Shown here piece by piece: positions 24,493 through 32,733 of a stretch of DNA of 32,751 nt. Each line of letters starts with the position of its first letter. Positions within the stretch are counted from its first letter, which is position 1. The notes beneath the pieces were generated by a model, which was not told the origin of the DNA, ran no database searches, and was given only the letters and a program-made list of their open reading frames with translations. Source of the stretch: an uncultured Clostridiaceae bacterium (GTDB lineage: Bacteria > Bacillota > Clostridia > TANB77 > CAG-465); the NCBI GenBank assembly GCA_947381905.1, contig CANCXL010000020.1:1-32751 (forward strand), written 5' to 3'. The position numbers were made by a program, and so were the translations under genes.

Positions 24493-26916
24493 TTATTGTG
24501 CTACACCATTTTTGTAGACAATTACATTTCCACTTCCACTACCAGCATGTTTTCCATTACATACTTCGGTTGGTTTTGTATATCCCCAGTCTGCAGGATA
24601 TGCACCTTGTGATGGACCATAATTTCTTACCAAGCAAGATTTTTTAGTTGTAGACTTACATGAAGATGATGCAACTTTTCCAGTAACGTTACAAATATTT
24701 ACAAATTCATGTACTGTACAAGTATCTGTTGGTATTGAATCAACAGCAACCCAATCACTTAACACTCTAGATCCTCTAGGATCTGCTCTACATGCATCTG
24801 TTGCTACTTTACCAGAATCTCTACATAGCTCTACTTGTCTTACAGAAGATGGTGTATCAAATCTAGCATCTCCTTTATCTGAACATATAGAATTCATTAC
24901 TCTGTTAAATAGCACTGTTGATGGATATGGATATCCTCTTCCTTTACTTCCTAGGTTTACTGGATCATCATAACCAGTCCAACAAGCAATTGTATAATAT
25001 GGTGTATATCCACAGAACCATCTATCTTTATCATCATTTGTATTACCTGTTTTACCAGCACATTGTATTGCGCCACCTCTAATTGATACAGCGCCATATG
25101 CTGTACCCCATACAGGAGTCTCTACAACGCTACATAGACAACTTGTAAGCATAAATGCAGTAGAATCTTTCATTACTCTATTTGCTTCTTCTTTAGTATT
25201 GTCTAGTACAACATTTCCATTTCTATCTAATACTTTTGTATATAATTTTGGTTCGTTATGCATACCACCATTTGCAATTGTTGAATATGCAGTTGCAACC
25301 TCTAAAGTTGTAACACCATAATTATATCCTCCAAGAGCCAATTGTGTTGGTCCTTTATCTATTTCTAATAGTGATTTTAGACCACAATTGTATGCAAAAT
25401 TATAACAGTAATCCTGATCGTTTACAAGAAGGTTTGCTCTTAAAGCTGGTATATTCATAGAGTCTGCTATTGCATCTCTTACTGTTACGAATCCATAAAA
25501 TGATCCATACCAGTTTCTAGGTGTATAATTTCCAATTGAAAATTGTGTATCATCAAGTCCTGCTCCAGGAGATAATTTTCCTTGTTCTATAGCTGGTCCA
25601 TATGCGCCAAATGGTTTTGAACAAGAACCAAGCTGTCTTAAAGTTTGTGTTGCTCTGTTAAGTGTTAATGCACCACTCTTTTCTCCTGCACCACCAATTA
25701 ATCCTCTAACTTCACCTGTAGATTGATCCATTACAACCATTGAACCTTGCATACGATTTCCATCTGAATCTATAGTAAATATTCCAGAATTTGCAAATGC
25801 ATCATCGATAGCCCATTGTACATCTGGATCTTGTGTTGTATATATTTTATATCCATCAGAGTGTATCATTTTCATTGCAATACCTCTAGATACATTCTTT
25901 TGATCCATTAAATCTTCAATAACAGATTCTACAACAGCATCTATAAAGTATGTTTGTGTTCCACCATAATTTACTTCTTTAGACTTAAATTCTAATTTAT
26001 ATGCAATAGCTTCATCATATTGTTCTTGTGTAATAGAGCCTAATTCTTTCATTTTGTTTAGAACAATTTCTTTTCTTCTATTTAATTTCTCTTTTGCTTC
26101 ATCACTTTTATATGGATTTGTTACCTCAGGTGACTGAATCATCGCAGCAATTGCAGCAGATTCAGCAACATTTAATTCACTTACTGATTTTCCAAAGAAA
26201 TGATTTGATGCAACCTCTATTCCGTAACTTCCATCACCATAATATATTGTGTTTACATATGACTCAAAAATCTTTTCTTTTGAAAGTTTAGATTCAAGAG
26301 ATATAGCTCTATACCATTCTCTTATTTTTCTTTGCCATGCTCTTTCATCATCATCTGTTATATTTTTTACAAGCTGTTGTGTAATTGTACTTGCTCCATA
26401 TGATGATTCACCTTTGTGTAAAACAAAAGTTCCAATAGCACCAATTGTTCTCTTTAGATCAACACCATGATGAGAGAAAAATCTTTCATCTTCTATAGCA
26501 ACTACTGCATCTACAGTATGCTTAGGCATATCTTCAAATGACGCCATTATTCTATTTTCTGTGTCGTATAAAGCCGCAAGCTCATTTCCATTCATATCAT
26601 ATGCAAATGATGTTTGTGGTAATATTTCTAACTCATCAAGGCTAATACTATCTGTATCGTCTACAATTCCAGAAATAACACCCAGTACAATTCCGGCTCC
26701 CACAATACACATAGCAAGTCCTACAATTAAAACGACTCTAAATATTTTCCATCCTATCTTTTTATTTTTGCCACTTTTATTTTTAGGATTATTCTCTTTA
26801 GTATTTTTATTACCAGAACTATTTTCTTTCTTATTTACTTTTTTTATGCTACTTGTAGAGTTTTTCTTTTGATCTCCTCTTAATCTAACATTTAAAGGTT
26901 TATTGTTATTATCCAT
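24493..26916 (-). CDS. Class A penicillin-binding protein (bifunctional glycosyltransferase/transpeptidase)
   Basis: This 807-residue membrane protein polymerises and cross-links peptidoglycan. Residues 1-55 are a basic cytosolic tail and about 57-84 a membrane helix. The GT51 glycosyltransferase domain (about 105-285) has IEDERFFSHHG with catalytic Glu142, SSYGASTITQQLVKN and the YVNTIYYGDGSYGIE segment. The transpeptidase domain (about 375-680) has SCSK with active Ser431, SMN at 486-488 and KTG at 622-624. The residue after the active serine is Cys rather than the common Thr. A tail of about 110 residues follows with about seven cysteines and a Gly/Ser-rich end, probably extracellular and disulfide-bonded. 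Order and length match PBP1a/PonA-type enzymes. GGGAGGAG lies 4 nt before the ATG. The start is 18 nt after the stop of a MazF-type gene, so the two are probably co-transcribed. Confidence 0.95.
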   Translation of the reverse strand: MDNNNKPLNVRLRGDQKKNSTSSIKKVNKKENSSGNKNTKENNPKNKSGKNKKIGWKIFRVVLIVGLAMCIVGAGIVLGVISGIVDDTDSISLDELEILPQTSFAYDMNGNELAALYDTENRIMASFEDMPKHTVDAVVAIEDERFFSHHGVDLKRTIGAIGTFVLHKGESSYGASTITQQLVKNITDDDERAWQRKIREWYRAISLESKLSKEKIFESYVNTIYYGDGSYGIEVASNHFFGKSVSELNVAESAAIAAMIQSPEVTNPYKSDEAKEKLNRRKEIVLNKMKELGSITQEQYDEAIAYKLEFKSKEVNYGGTQTYFIDAVVESVIEDLMDQKNVSRGIAMKMIHSDGYKIYTTQDPDVQWAIDDAFANSGIFTIDSDGNRMQGSMVVMDQSTGEVRGLIGGAGEKSGALTLNRATQTLRQLGSCSKPFGAYGPAIEQGKLSPGAGLDDTQFSIGNYTPRNWYGSFYGFVTVRDAIADSMNIPALRANLLVNDQDYCYNFAYNCGLKSLLEIDKGPTQLALGGYNYGVTTLEVATAYSTIANGGMHNEPKLYTKVLDRNGNVVLDNTKEEANRVMKDSTAFMLTSCLCSVVETPVWGTAYGAVSIRGGAIQCAGKTGNTNDDKDRWFCGYTPYYTIACWTGYDDPVNLGSKGRGYPYPSTVLFNRVMNSICSDKGDARFDTPSSVRQVELCRDSGKVATDACRADPRGSRVLSDWVAVDSIPTDTCTVHEFVNICNVTGKVASSSCKSTTKKSCLVRNYGPSQGAYPADWGYTKPTEVCNGKHAGSGSGNVIVYKNGVAQ

Positions 26917-26934
26917 TTTCTCCTCCCGAATATT

Positions 26935-27300
26935 TTATTTCCAACCAAATAAATCATTTGACCTAATACTTAAGTTCTTTTTTATAGCTTTTTTTACATT
27001 TTCTAAATCTTCTTTAGAAATTTTTGTAATTTTGCTAAATATTCTTCTTTTATCTAAAGTTCTTATTTGTTCTACTAAGGCAATTGATTCTTTTTTTAAG
27101 CCCTTTGTAGTTTTAAGTTTAACATGAGTTGGTAAATCTCTTTTATCTACTTTAGATGTAATAGGCACTACTATAGTAGTTGGACTATACTTATTTCCTT
27201 TATTGTTTTGAATTACCAAAACTGGTCTAAATCCATCTTGTTCACATCCAACAGAAGGACTAAGTATAGCATAAAATATATCTCCAAATTCAATTTTCAA
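26935..27300 (-). CDS. MazF/PemK-family mRNA interferase, apparently without an antitoxin gene
   Basis: This 121-residue protein matches Bacillus MazF (NdoA/EndoA) along its length: GDIFYAILSPSVGCEQ, GFRPVLVIQNN, SPTTIVVPIT and LVEQIRTLDKRR. The catalytic pair known from that enzyme, Arg25 and Thr48, falls at the same numbers if translation starts at the TTG at 27300. That start has GGGAGG about 9-10 nt upstream, while the in-frame GTG at 27327 would place the ribosome binding site inside the gene, so I choose the TTG. MazF cuts single-stranded mRNA at short motifs and is usually held inactive by MazE, encoded directly upstream. No MazE-like frame is visible in the 57 nt before it or elsewhere in the window. 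The next gene downstream, 18 nt away, encodes the class A PBP. It could be a regulated chromosomal toxin with an antitoxin elsewhere. Confidence 0.88.
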   Translation of the reverse strand: MKIEFGDIFYAILSPSVGCEQDGFRPVLVIQNNKGNKYSPTTIVVPITSKVDKRDLPTHVKLKTTKGLKKESIALVEQIRTLDKRRIFSKITKISKEDLENVKKAIKKNLSIRSNDLFGWK

Positions 27301-27357
27301 ATACTTTTTACCTCCCTTATTATACACTATTATGTATATTTAGTAAATACTTTAATG

Positions 27358-27987
27358 TTATTTTTTAACCTTAAAGTATTCATAAAGTAAATGATATACA
27401 ATGTTTGAGTCCTTATTATACATTTTTATTTCATTAATTTTACAACTTGAATCAACTAATATATCTATCCTAGTTATATCAGGAAACAAGTCTGTAATAT
27501 CTATTTTATATTGAGTATTGTTGTCACACTCAACTTTTGTTATTTTGGTTTGAGTATTAGAATTTAAATACTTTATTATTGATGCAAGTGACACAAAATT
27601 ATTGTATTTATTTTGGCTGTTATACTCAAAGCTCTTATTTATTTTCTGATTTAATAATGTAGATGTATCTTTTTCTATTTGTATTTTTATTTCATCATCA
27701 AATACATATTCATATTTATCTTCTAGTAAATTTGCATTTTCTACAATTTCATATTCATTTTCATTTTTATTGCTTATAACTTTTAATTTATATTTTGCTT
27801 CATATTCATTAATACCTAATATACTTTCTATTGCATTTATCTTTTTCTCCTCTGCTTGTGATTCATCTTTTATACAAATAACATAAAATGAATAAGATAT
27901 AATTATTATCGCAAGCATTACACAAAATGTAATTATAACTTTAACTTTAAAATCAAAAGTTAATGTATAAGTTTTAAATTTTTCCAA
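27358..27987 (-). CDS. Membrane-anchored protein of unknown function
   Basis: I do not recognise this 209-residue protein. One N-terminal membrane helix (about residues 14-38: VKVIITFCVMLAIIIISYSF) is followed by a soluble, Lys/Glu/Asn-rich region that is probably outside, with predicted alternating beta strands toward the end (ITKVECDNNTQYKIDITDLF, IDILVDSSCKINEIKMY). I prefer the TTG at 27987, which lies 5-6 nt after GGTGAT; in-frame GTG codons four codons upstream overlap that ribosome binding site. The gene is read toward mazF and ends 57 nt before it, with no clear T-run terminator between. It follows a strong terminator of the beta-CASP gene. It could be a small anchored sensor or lipoprotein-like factor; nothing in the sequence settles this. 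Confidence 0.65.
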   Translation of the reverse strand: MEKFKTYTLTFDFKVKVIITFCVMLAIIIISYSFYVICIKDESQAEEKKINAIESILGINEYEAKYKLKVISNKNENEYEIVENANLLEDKYEYVFDDEIKIQIEKDTSTLLNQKINKSFEYNSQNKYNNFVSLASIIKYLNSNTQTKITKVECDNNTQYKIDITDLFPDITRIDILVDSSCKINEIKMYNKDSNIVYHLLYEYFKVKK

Positions 27988-28018
27988 ATATATCACCACT
28001 AAATTATATGAAAAGCAT

Positions 28019-28050
28019 AAAAAAAAATAACTAACGTTTAGTTAGTTATT
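28019..28050 (-). terminator. Intrinsic terminator of the beta-CASP nuclease gene
   Basis: AATAACTAAC and GTTAGTTATT (28026-28035, 28041-28050) form a perfect 10-bp stem with a 5-nt loop, followed on the minus strand by at least seven T. Confidence 0.9.
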
Positions 28051-28058
28051 TTATCTTT

Positions 28059-29675
28059 TTATGTTTTATCATTTACCTCATCAATTGCATCTTGTACGCC
28101 TTTTAGTTTTTCAACCATCATTTGTAAATATTCTGTATCTACATCACTCTTAAGATTTCTTTTTACATTGTTTGACATTGTATCAATTTCTTCCTTAAGT
28201 GATGTCATAAGCTCAAGTATGTTAAATCTAGATGCTTTGTATGAGTTTTTACCATCAGATAATAATACTCCATTCATATCATATTGCTCTTGATATGCAG
28301 GAATTGTACTATGTATTTTAAATCCTTGCTCAATATATTCTCTTAAAACTTTTTGAGCATCAATCTCACCATGTACAATAAAGATTTGTTCTGGTTTTTT
28401 ATTCATAGCAGCAATCCAATTTAATAATCCGTCTCTGTCAGCATGACCAGAAAATGCATCTAAATATTTTATTTCAGCATTTACTGCAATTTCTTCTCCA
28501 AAAATCTTTACAAGCTTTTCACCACTCATTATCTTTTTGCCTAGAGTTCCTTCTGCTTGATATCCTACAAATAATACTGTACATTCTGGTCTATATAGAT
28601 TATGTTTTAGATGATGCTTAATTCTTCCTACCTCACACATACCACTAGCAGATATTATAATTTTAGGTTGCATATCTTCATTTAAAGCTTGTGATTCCTC
28701 ACTTGTTTCGCAAAAATGTAAATTATTAAAAACAAGTGGATTATCTCCTTTTAAAAGATATGATAACGCTTCTTCATCGTAGTATTGGTGCTGTGTTTCA
28801 AAAATCTTTGTTGCATTAATAGCAAGTGGACTATCAACATACACAGGAATTTTACTTAATTCTTCTCTTATATTATCATCAGAATAATATTTATTTATTT
28901 CATATAAAATTTCTTGTGTTCTTCCAACAGCAAATGAAGGTATTATTACATTTCCGCCCCTTCTTGTTGTATCTAAAATAATTTGAATAAATTTAGAAGA
29001 TTGGTCTTTTATACTACTATGGATTCTATCTCCATATGTAGATTCCATAACTAATACATCTGCCCCATCTATCGGTTGTGGATCATTTATAATAGGTAAA
29101 TTTAAATTTCCTAAATCTCCAGTAAATGCTACCTTTTTTTCTTCTCCATTTTCGACAAGATATAGTTCTACAATAGCAGAGCCAAGCATATGTCCTGCAT
29201 CTTTTAGTTCAAAAGATATATTATCATTTACTTTAATTCTATTTCCATATTCAATACCTTCAAATATTTCCAAACAATCTATACCATCTTGTTGAGTGTA
29301 TATAGGCTCATTTGGAGCTTTTCCAGCTCTCATTCTCTTTCTATTTACCCATTCAATTTCAGTCTCTTGTATATGACCACTATCTGGTAACATTATTTTA
29401 CATAGCTCTTTTGTAGCTGTTGTACAATATACTGGATTTTTATATCCAGCTTTATATAATTTTGGTATTCTTCCACTATGATCTATGTGTGCATGTGTCA
29501 AAATAACAAATTCAACTTCTTGGATATTAAAAGCAAATTCCTCATAATTTAGCATTTGGTCTGTTAAGCTTCCTTGAAATAATCCACAATCAATTAAAAA
29601 TTTGTGTCCTTCAACTTCTACCATATGACATGAGCCAGTAACATCCTCTGCGGCTCCATAAAAAGTAATATTCAT
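28059..29675 (-). CDS. Beta-CASP metallo-beta-lactamase RNA/DNA nuclease
   Basis: This 538-residue cytosolic protein is a metallo-beta-lactamase-fold nuclease of the beta-CASP group, related to CPSF-73 and to bacterial homologues that process RNA. The zinc motif HAHIDHSG lies at residues 61-68. Further metal ligands are in DAGHMLGSA and FTGDLGNL, the beta-CASP region (about 190-400) contains ESTYGDR and IPSFAVGRTQE, and SASGMCEVGRI leads back into the second half. FSGHADRDGLLNW and IVHGE represent the C-terminal RMMBL motif. All expected metal ligands are present. It differs from RNase J in length and in lacking the RNase J C-terminal domain. About 70 extra C-terminal residues look helical. 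GAGAGGTTGAT precedes the ATG by about 4 nt. It follows priA by 59 nt on the same strand with no clear terminator, so co-transcription is likely. Confidence 0.92.
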   Translation of the reverse strand: MNITFYGAAEDVTGSCHMVEVEGHKFLIDCGLFQGSLTDQMLNYEEFAFNIQEVEFVILTHAHIDHSGRIPKLYKAGYKNPVYCTTATKELCKIMLPDSGHIQETEIEWVNRKRMRAGKAPNEPIYTQQDGIDCLEIFEGIEYGNRIKVNDNISFELKDAGHMLGSAIVELYLVENGEEKKVAFTGDLGNLNLPIINDPQPIDGADVLVMESTYGDRIHSSIKDQSSKFIQIILDTTRRGGNVIIPSFAVGRTQEILYEINKYYSDDNIREELSKIPVYVDSPLAINATKIFETQHQYYDEEALSYLLKGDNPLVFNNLHFCETSEESQALNEDMQPKIIISASGMCEVGRIKHHLKHNLYRPECTVLFVGYQAEGTLGKKIMSGEKLVKIFGEEIAVNAEIKYLDAFSGHADRDGLLNWIAAMNKKPEQIFIVHGEIDAQKVLREYIEQGFKIHSTIPAYQEQYDMNGVLLSDGKNSYKASRFNILELMTSLKEEIDTMSNNVKRNLKSDVDTEYLQMMVEKLKGVQDAIDEVNDKT

Positions 29676-29734
29676 TGTTCATCAACCTCTCATTACTTAA
29701 ATCTTATAATATTTTAAAACTTTTTTCAACATTT

Positions 29735-31978
29735 TTATATAAATGTTGGATTTTTAGTAATAGATAAAGAAGCATTTGCTCTTTTTTTGGCATTATATAT
29801 CTTTATCTTTCCATACATTTTACTATAAATTGCTGTATTTAGTTTTGCCTTTACCATTACATTTACTCTAAATCTATTATTTAGTTTTTGAATATATGGT
29901 GATTTAGGACTAAATACTCTATATTCATTTTGATTGTCATAACTTAAAATGTTATACAACTTCTCGGCATCACTTTTTACATCTTCAAGATTTGCTCCAC
30001 TAACCTCAAAAAGTAAAATGTCTATAAACGGTGGGTAACCATATGTTTTTCTATAGTCTATTTCTTTATCAAAAAACTCGTTATAATCATTATGCTTTAC
30101 TGCTTCTAATATATAATTTTCGGAATCGCTTGTTTGAATTAACACTCTACCCTCTTTAGTACTTCTTCCTGCTCTTCCCGATACTTGGTAAATATTTGAA
30201 AACGCTCTTTCTGATGCGCTAAAATCATTCATTGCAAGAAGAGAATCGGCACCAATTATACCAACTAAAGTAACATTTGGCATATCATGCCCTTTACTTA
30301 TCATCTGCGTTCCTATTAAAACGTCAATATTATTGTTTTTGAAATCATCAAGAATTTTAGCTTGTGCATCTCTTGCAATAGTAGTATCTGCATCCATTCT
30401 AAGAACTGATATTTTAGGAAATAGTTCTTTTAATTCTTCTTCTAACTTTTCGGTTCCAAGATTATAACTAGATATCTGTTCACTTCCACATTTTGGGCAT
30501 ATATGTACATTTCTTTCTGCATGAGAACAATAATGACAAAGTAATAAATTGTTAGTTTTATGATAAGTCATTGCTACATCACAATTTGGACAATTAAATA
30601 CATAGCCACATTCTTTACAAGTAAGATATGAATTATAACCTCTTTTATTTAAGAATAGCATTGTTTGCTCTTTATTTTTTATATTTTCTTCAATAGCCTC
30701 TTTAAGAGCAAGCGAAATGCTTGATGTGTTTCCCATTATTCTATCATCTCTTAAAGAAATAAGCTCTATTTGAGGTAGCTTTGCATTTGCTGCCCTGTTT
30801 TTCATTTCAAATAATTCTATTGTTCCATTTATTGCTTTATTATATGTACTAATTTCTGGTGTTGCACTTCCTAAAACAAGTACAGCATTTTCTTCTTTAC
30901 AAATATATGCTGCTATATCTTTTGTAGAATATTTAGGTTTTGTTTGAGAATAATAACTTGTATCGTGCTCTTCATCAATTATAACAAGTCCAATGTTATC
31001 TAGTGGTGCAAATATTGCAGACCTTGCACCTATTACAATATTTACTTTTCCCATTTTTATTCTTTTATATTCTTCTTTTCTTTTGGCTATTGTCATTTTA
31101 CTATGTAATATAGCAATATCATTTCCAAATCTTGATACAAACCTTTCGACAGTCTGGTAAGTAAGAGATATTTCTGGAACAAGTACAATTGCTTTTCTGC
31201 CTTGATCTAATACTCTCTCTATTAATTGTAAATATACCTCCGTTTTTCCGCTCCCTGTAACTCCATGTATTAAACATTGTTTATATTCTTCATCATAAAT
31301 ATATCTACTTATACCATCTATTACATTTTTTTGTTCATCAGTTGGTGTGAGTGAAGTTGATCTTTCAACATGTAAATCTTTTAAAAAGTCTCTTTCTTTA
31401 TCACATTCTACTATATCTATATAACCGTTTTTCTGTGCTGTATTAATTACAGACCTCGAAATAGATAAACCATCTATAACATCACTAATTAGGACATTAT
31501 CTGTATACATTAAAAAAGATAACAATTGTATCTGCTTTGCACTCTTAATAACGTTAGACTCAATGTCTTGCATTATTTCATCTGTACTTTTTATAAGCAC
31601 TATCTTTTTATCTTTTCTTGTTTCTATAGACTTAGAACTATTTTTAGACTTTGTTCCTGGTGGAAGCATTAATTTTAAAGCATCATATACATTACAAAAG
31701 TATACATATGCTATATACTTTGCAAGCTTAAGTCGTGATTCGTTTAAATACGATATATCATCTAGAAAACTATCTATATATTTTAATTTATATTTAGGCT
31801 CTTCATATTCAGTACTAAGTTTTACTATAAGCCCCTCTGTTAAATCTTTGCCTCGTCCAAAACTTACACTTACTCTTTTTCCAACTTCAGCCTCTTTTTC
31901 AAGCTCTTCTGGAATAAGGTAATCATATACCTTGTTTAGTGTATTTACGGATGTATTTATTAATATTTTAGCTAACAT
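29735..31978 (-). CDS. priA: Primosomal protein N' (PriA), replication restart helicase
   Basis: This 747-residue DEAD/H-type helicase reloads the replicative helicase at stalled forks. The N-terminal DNA-binding domain (about 1-105) starts with LINTSVNTLNKVYDY. The helicase core has Walker A GVTGSGKT (239-246), VPEISLTYQT, DEEH (335-338) and GSATPE. A zinc-binding insertion carries eight cysteines in four CxxC pairs (454/457, 463/466, 481/484, 494/497). Later motifs are GTQMISKGHDMPNVTLVG and YQVSGRAGRS. All functional motifs are present and the length is usual. AGAGGTG precedes the ATG by 5 nt, behind a perfect consensus promoter. The stop lies in a short inverted repeat that lacks a T-run, and the beta-CASP gene follows. 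In many Firmicutes priA is followed by def and fmt; those are absent here. Confidence 0.97.
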   Translation of the reverse strand: MLAKILINTSVNTLNKVYDYLIPEELEKEAEVGKRVSVSFGRGKDLTEGLIVKLSTEYEEPKYKLKYIDSFLDDISYLNESRLKLAKYIAYVYFCNVYDALKLMLPPGTKSKNSSKSIETRKDKKIVLIKSTDEIMQDIESNVIKSAKQIQLLSFLMYTDNVLISDVIDGLSISRSVINTAQKNGYIDIVECDKERDFLKDLHVERSTSLTPTDEQKNVIDGISRYIYDEEYKQCLIHGVTGSGKTEVYLQLIERVLDQGRKAIVLVPEISLTYQTVERFVSRFGNDIAILHSKMTIAKRKEEYKRIKMGKVNIVIGARSAIFAPLDNIGLVIIDEEHDTSYYSQTKPKYSTKDIAAYICKEENAVLVLGSATPEISTYNKAINGTIELFEMKNRAANAKLPQIELISLRDDRIMGNTSSISLALKEAIEENIKNKEQTMLFLNKRGYNSYLTCKECGYVFNCPNCDVAMTYHKTNNLLLCHYCSHAERNVHICPKCGSEQISSYNLGTEKLEEELKELFPKISVLRMDADTTIARDAQAKILDDFKNNNIDVLIGTQMISKGHDMPNVTLVGIIGADSLLAMNDFSASERAFSNIYQVSGRAGRSTKEGRVLIQTSDSENYILEAVKHNDYNEFFDKEIDYRKTYGYPPFIDILLFEVSGANLEDVKSDAEKLYNILSYDNQNEYRVFSPKSPYIQKLNNRFRVNVMVKAKLNTAIYSKMYGKIKIYNAKKRANASLSITKNPTFI

Positions 31979-31995
31979 TTCACACCTCTTTTAAT

Positions 31996-32024
31996 ATTAT
32001 ATCTTAGGCAATTTAATGTGTCAA
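31996..32024 (-). promoter_or_regulatory. Perfect consensus sigma-A promoter of priA
   Basis: On the minus strand TTGACA (32019-32024), exactly 17 nt, TATAAT (31996-32001), ending 17 bp before the priA start codon. Both boxes and the spacer match consensus. Confidence 0.9.
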
Positions 32025-32129
32025 TAATTTAAAACAAACGTTTATTGATGATTTTTGTTATTTAAATCTTTAAATTTATCTATAATTTTTGAAAAAAAGT
32101 ATTAATATATGAAAAAATCGTGATAAAGG

Positions 32130-32158
32130 ATGACATATTATTATTTTTTTGTTATAAT
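32130..32158 (+). promoter_or_regulatory. Sigma-A-type promoter of the leader and small membrane-protein gene
   Basis: ATGACA (32130-32135), 17 nt, TATAAT (32153-32158). The predicted start near 32165 lies about 24 nt before the long hairpin in the leader. Confidence 0.75.
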
Positions 32159-32188
32159 ATAAATATACAATATTTTAATTTTGTCACA

Positions 32189-32234
32189 AAGTAAGTTAAC
32201 TAACGAACTTGTTCATTGGTTAACTTACTTTTTT
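32189..32234 (+). terminator. Long hairpin terminator in the leader, candidate attenuator or small RNA end
   Basis: AAGTAAGTTAAC (32189-32200) pairs perfectly with GTTAACTTACTT (32219-32230), and the inner arms TAACGAAC and GTTCATTG continue the pairing with one G-T pair and one mismatch, giving a stem of up to about 18 bp. TTTT and then TATA follow. It stands between a promoter and the ribosome binding site of the next gene, so it either ends a small RNA of about 70 nt or attenuates the gene. Confidence 0.7.
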
Positions 32235-32269
32235 ATATAGATTAAATCATTTAACAAAGGAGTGAAACA

Positions 32270-32680
32270 ATGAAAAAAGCAAAATCGGGTAAAGAAAGAA
32301 AAAAACATGTAACATTAAAAATATTTTTTGCTATATGGATTATAGCATCAACTCTATTTTTTATTAAGATGGGATCTTCTCTAATGATAGAAGCCACATA
32401 CAAAGACAACTATCATTATGCTGTACTTAATTCCCCTCATAATATAAAATACCAAAAAAAGATATATGGTATATACAAAAAACATGTTGAATATCTTTCT
32501 GATAGCAATGATGAGATAATAAGTTCATATTTTTCATTAGATGAGAATTATAGAATAATTATATTATTTATTGCAGTTACGCCTTACTTTCTTGTAGTTG
32601 GATTAATCGTTGATAAGTTTATATCAAAAAAAGATGATTCAAATACATATAGTATTGATACCCGAGAAACATATAATTAG
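32270..32680 (+). CDS. Small two-helix membrane protein of unknown function
   Basis: I do not recognise this 136-residue protein. A very basic N-terminus (MKKAKSGKERKKHV) is followed by a membrane helix at about 16-36 (LKIFFAIWIIASTLFFI). Then comes a loop of about 60 residues rich in Tyr, Lys and Asp (about 40-92), a second helix at about 95-116 (RIIILFIAVTPYFLVVGLIV), and a short polar C-terminal tail. By the positive-inside rule both ends are cytosolic and the loop is outside. No catalytic motif is visible. AAAGGAGTG lies 7 nt before the ATG. A promoter and a strong terminator-like hairpin lie upstream, so expression may require antitermination or readthrough. A bidirectional terminator follows 25 nt after the stop. 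Confidence 0.75.
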   Translation: MKKAKSGKERKKHVTLKIFFAIWIIASTLFFIKMGSSLMIEATYKDNYHYAVLNSPHNIKYQKKIYGIYKKHVEYLSDSNDEIISSYFSLDENYRIIILFIAVTPYFLVVGLIVDKFISKKDDSNTYSIDTRETYN

Positions 32681-32704
32681 AAACAAGCTTTCTTTTTATA
32701 CAAA

Positions 32705-32733
32705 AAAATAGATGAGTAAAACTCATCTATTTT
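32705..32733. terminator. Bidirectional terminator at the right edge
   Basis: AAAATAGATGAGT and ACTCATCTATTTT (32705-32717, 32721-32733) form a perfect 13-bp stem with a 3-nt loop; T-rich sequence follows on both strands. On the minus strand a stop codon at 32736-32738 preceded by codons reading KDKE suggests that a convergent gene ends here, mostly outside the window. Confidence 0.85.

Noticed and set aside
27301..27347. TTTACT-17-TATAAT promoter-like sequence upstream of mazF (27319-27347)
   Set aside because: The match is good, but transcription would begin at about 27311, inside the ribosome binding site at 27310-27316, leaving the TTG start without a usable site. It may still be real if the message is nearly leaderless.
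27345..27380. AATACTTTAA/TTAAAGTATT repeat after the membrane-anchored unknown gene as a terminator
   Set aside because: The stem is all A-T except for one pair and no T-run follows on the minus strand.
27358..27987. The gene upstream of mazF as a MazE antitoxin
   Set aside because: It encodes a 209-residue protein with a membrane helix and no AbrB or ribbon-helix-helix pattern, unlike any MazE.
29727..29748. Inverted repeat CAACATTT/AAATGTTG at the end of priA as a terminator
   Set aside because: On the minus strand it is followed by AAAAAAG and not by a T-run, so it is not an intrinsic terminator for priA; readthrough into the beta-CASP gene is more likely.
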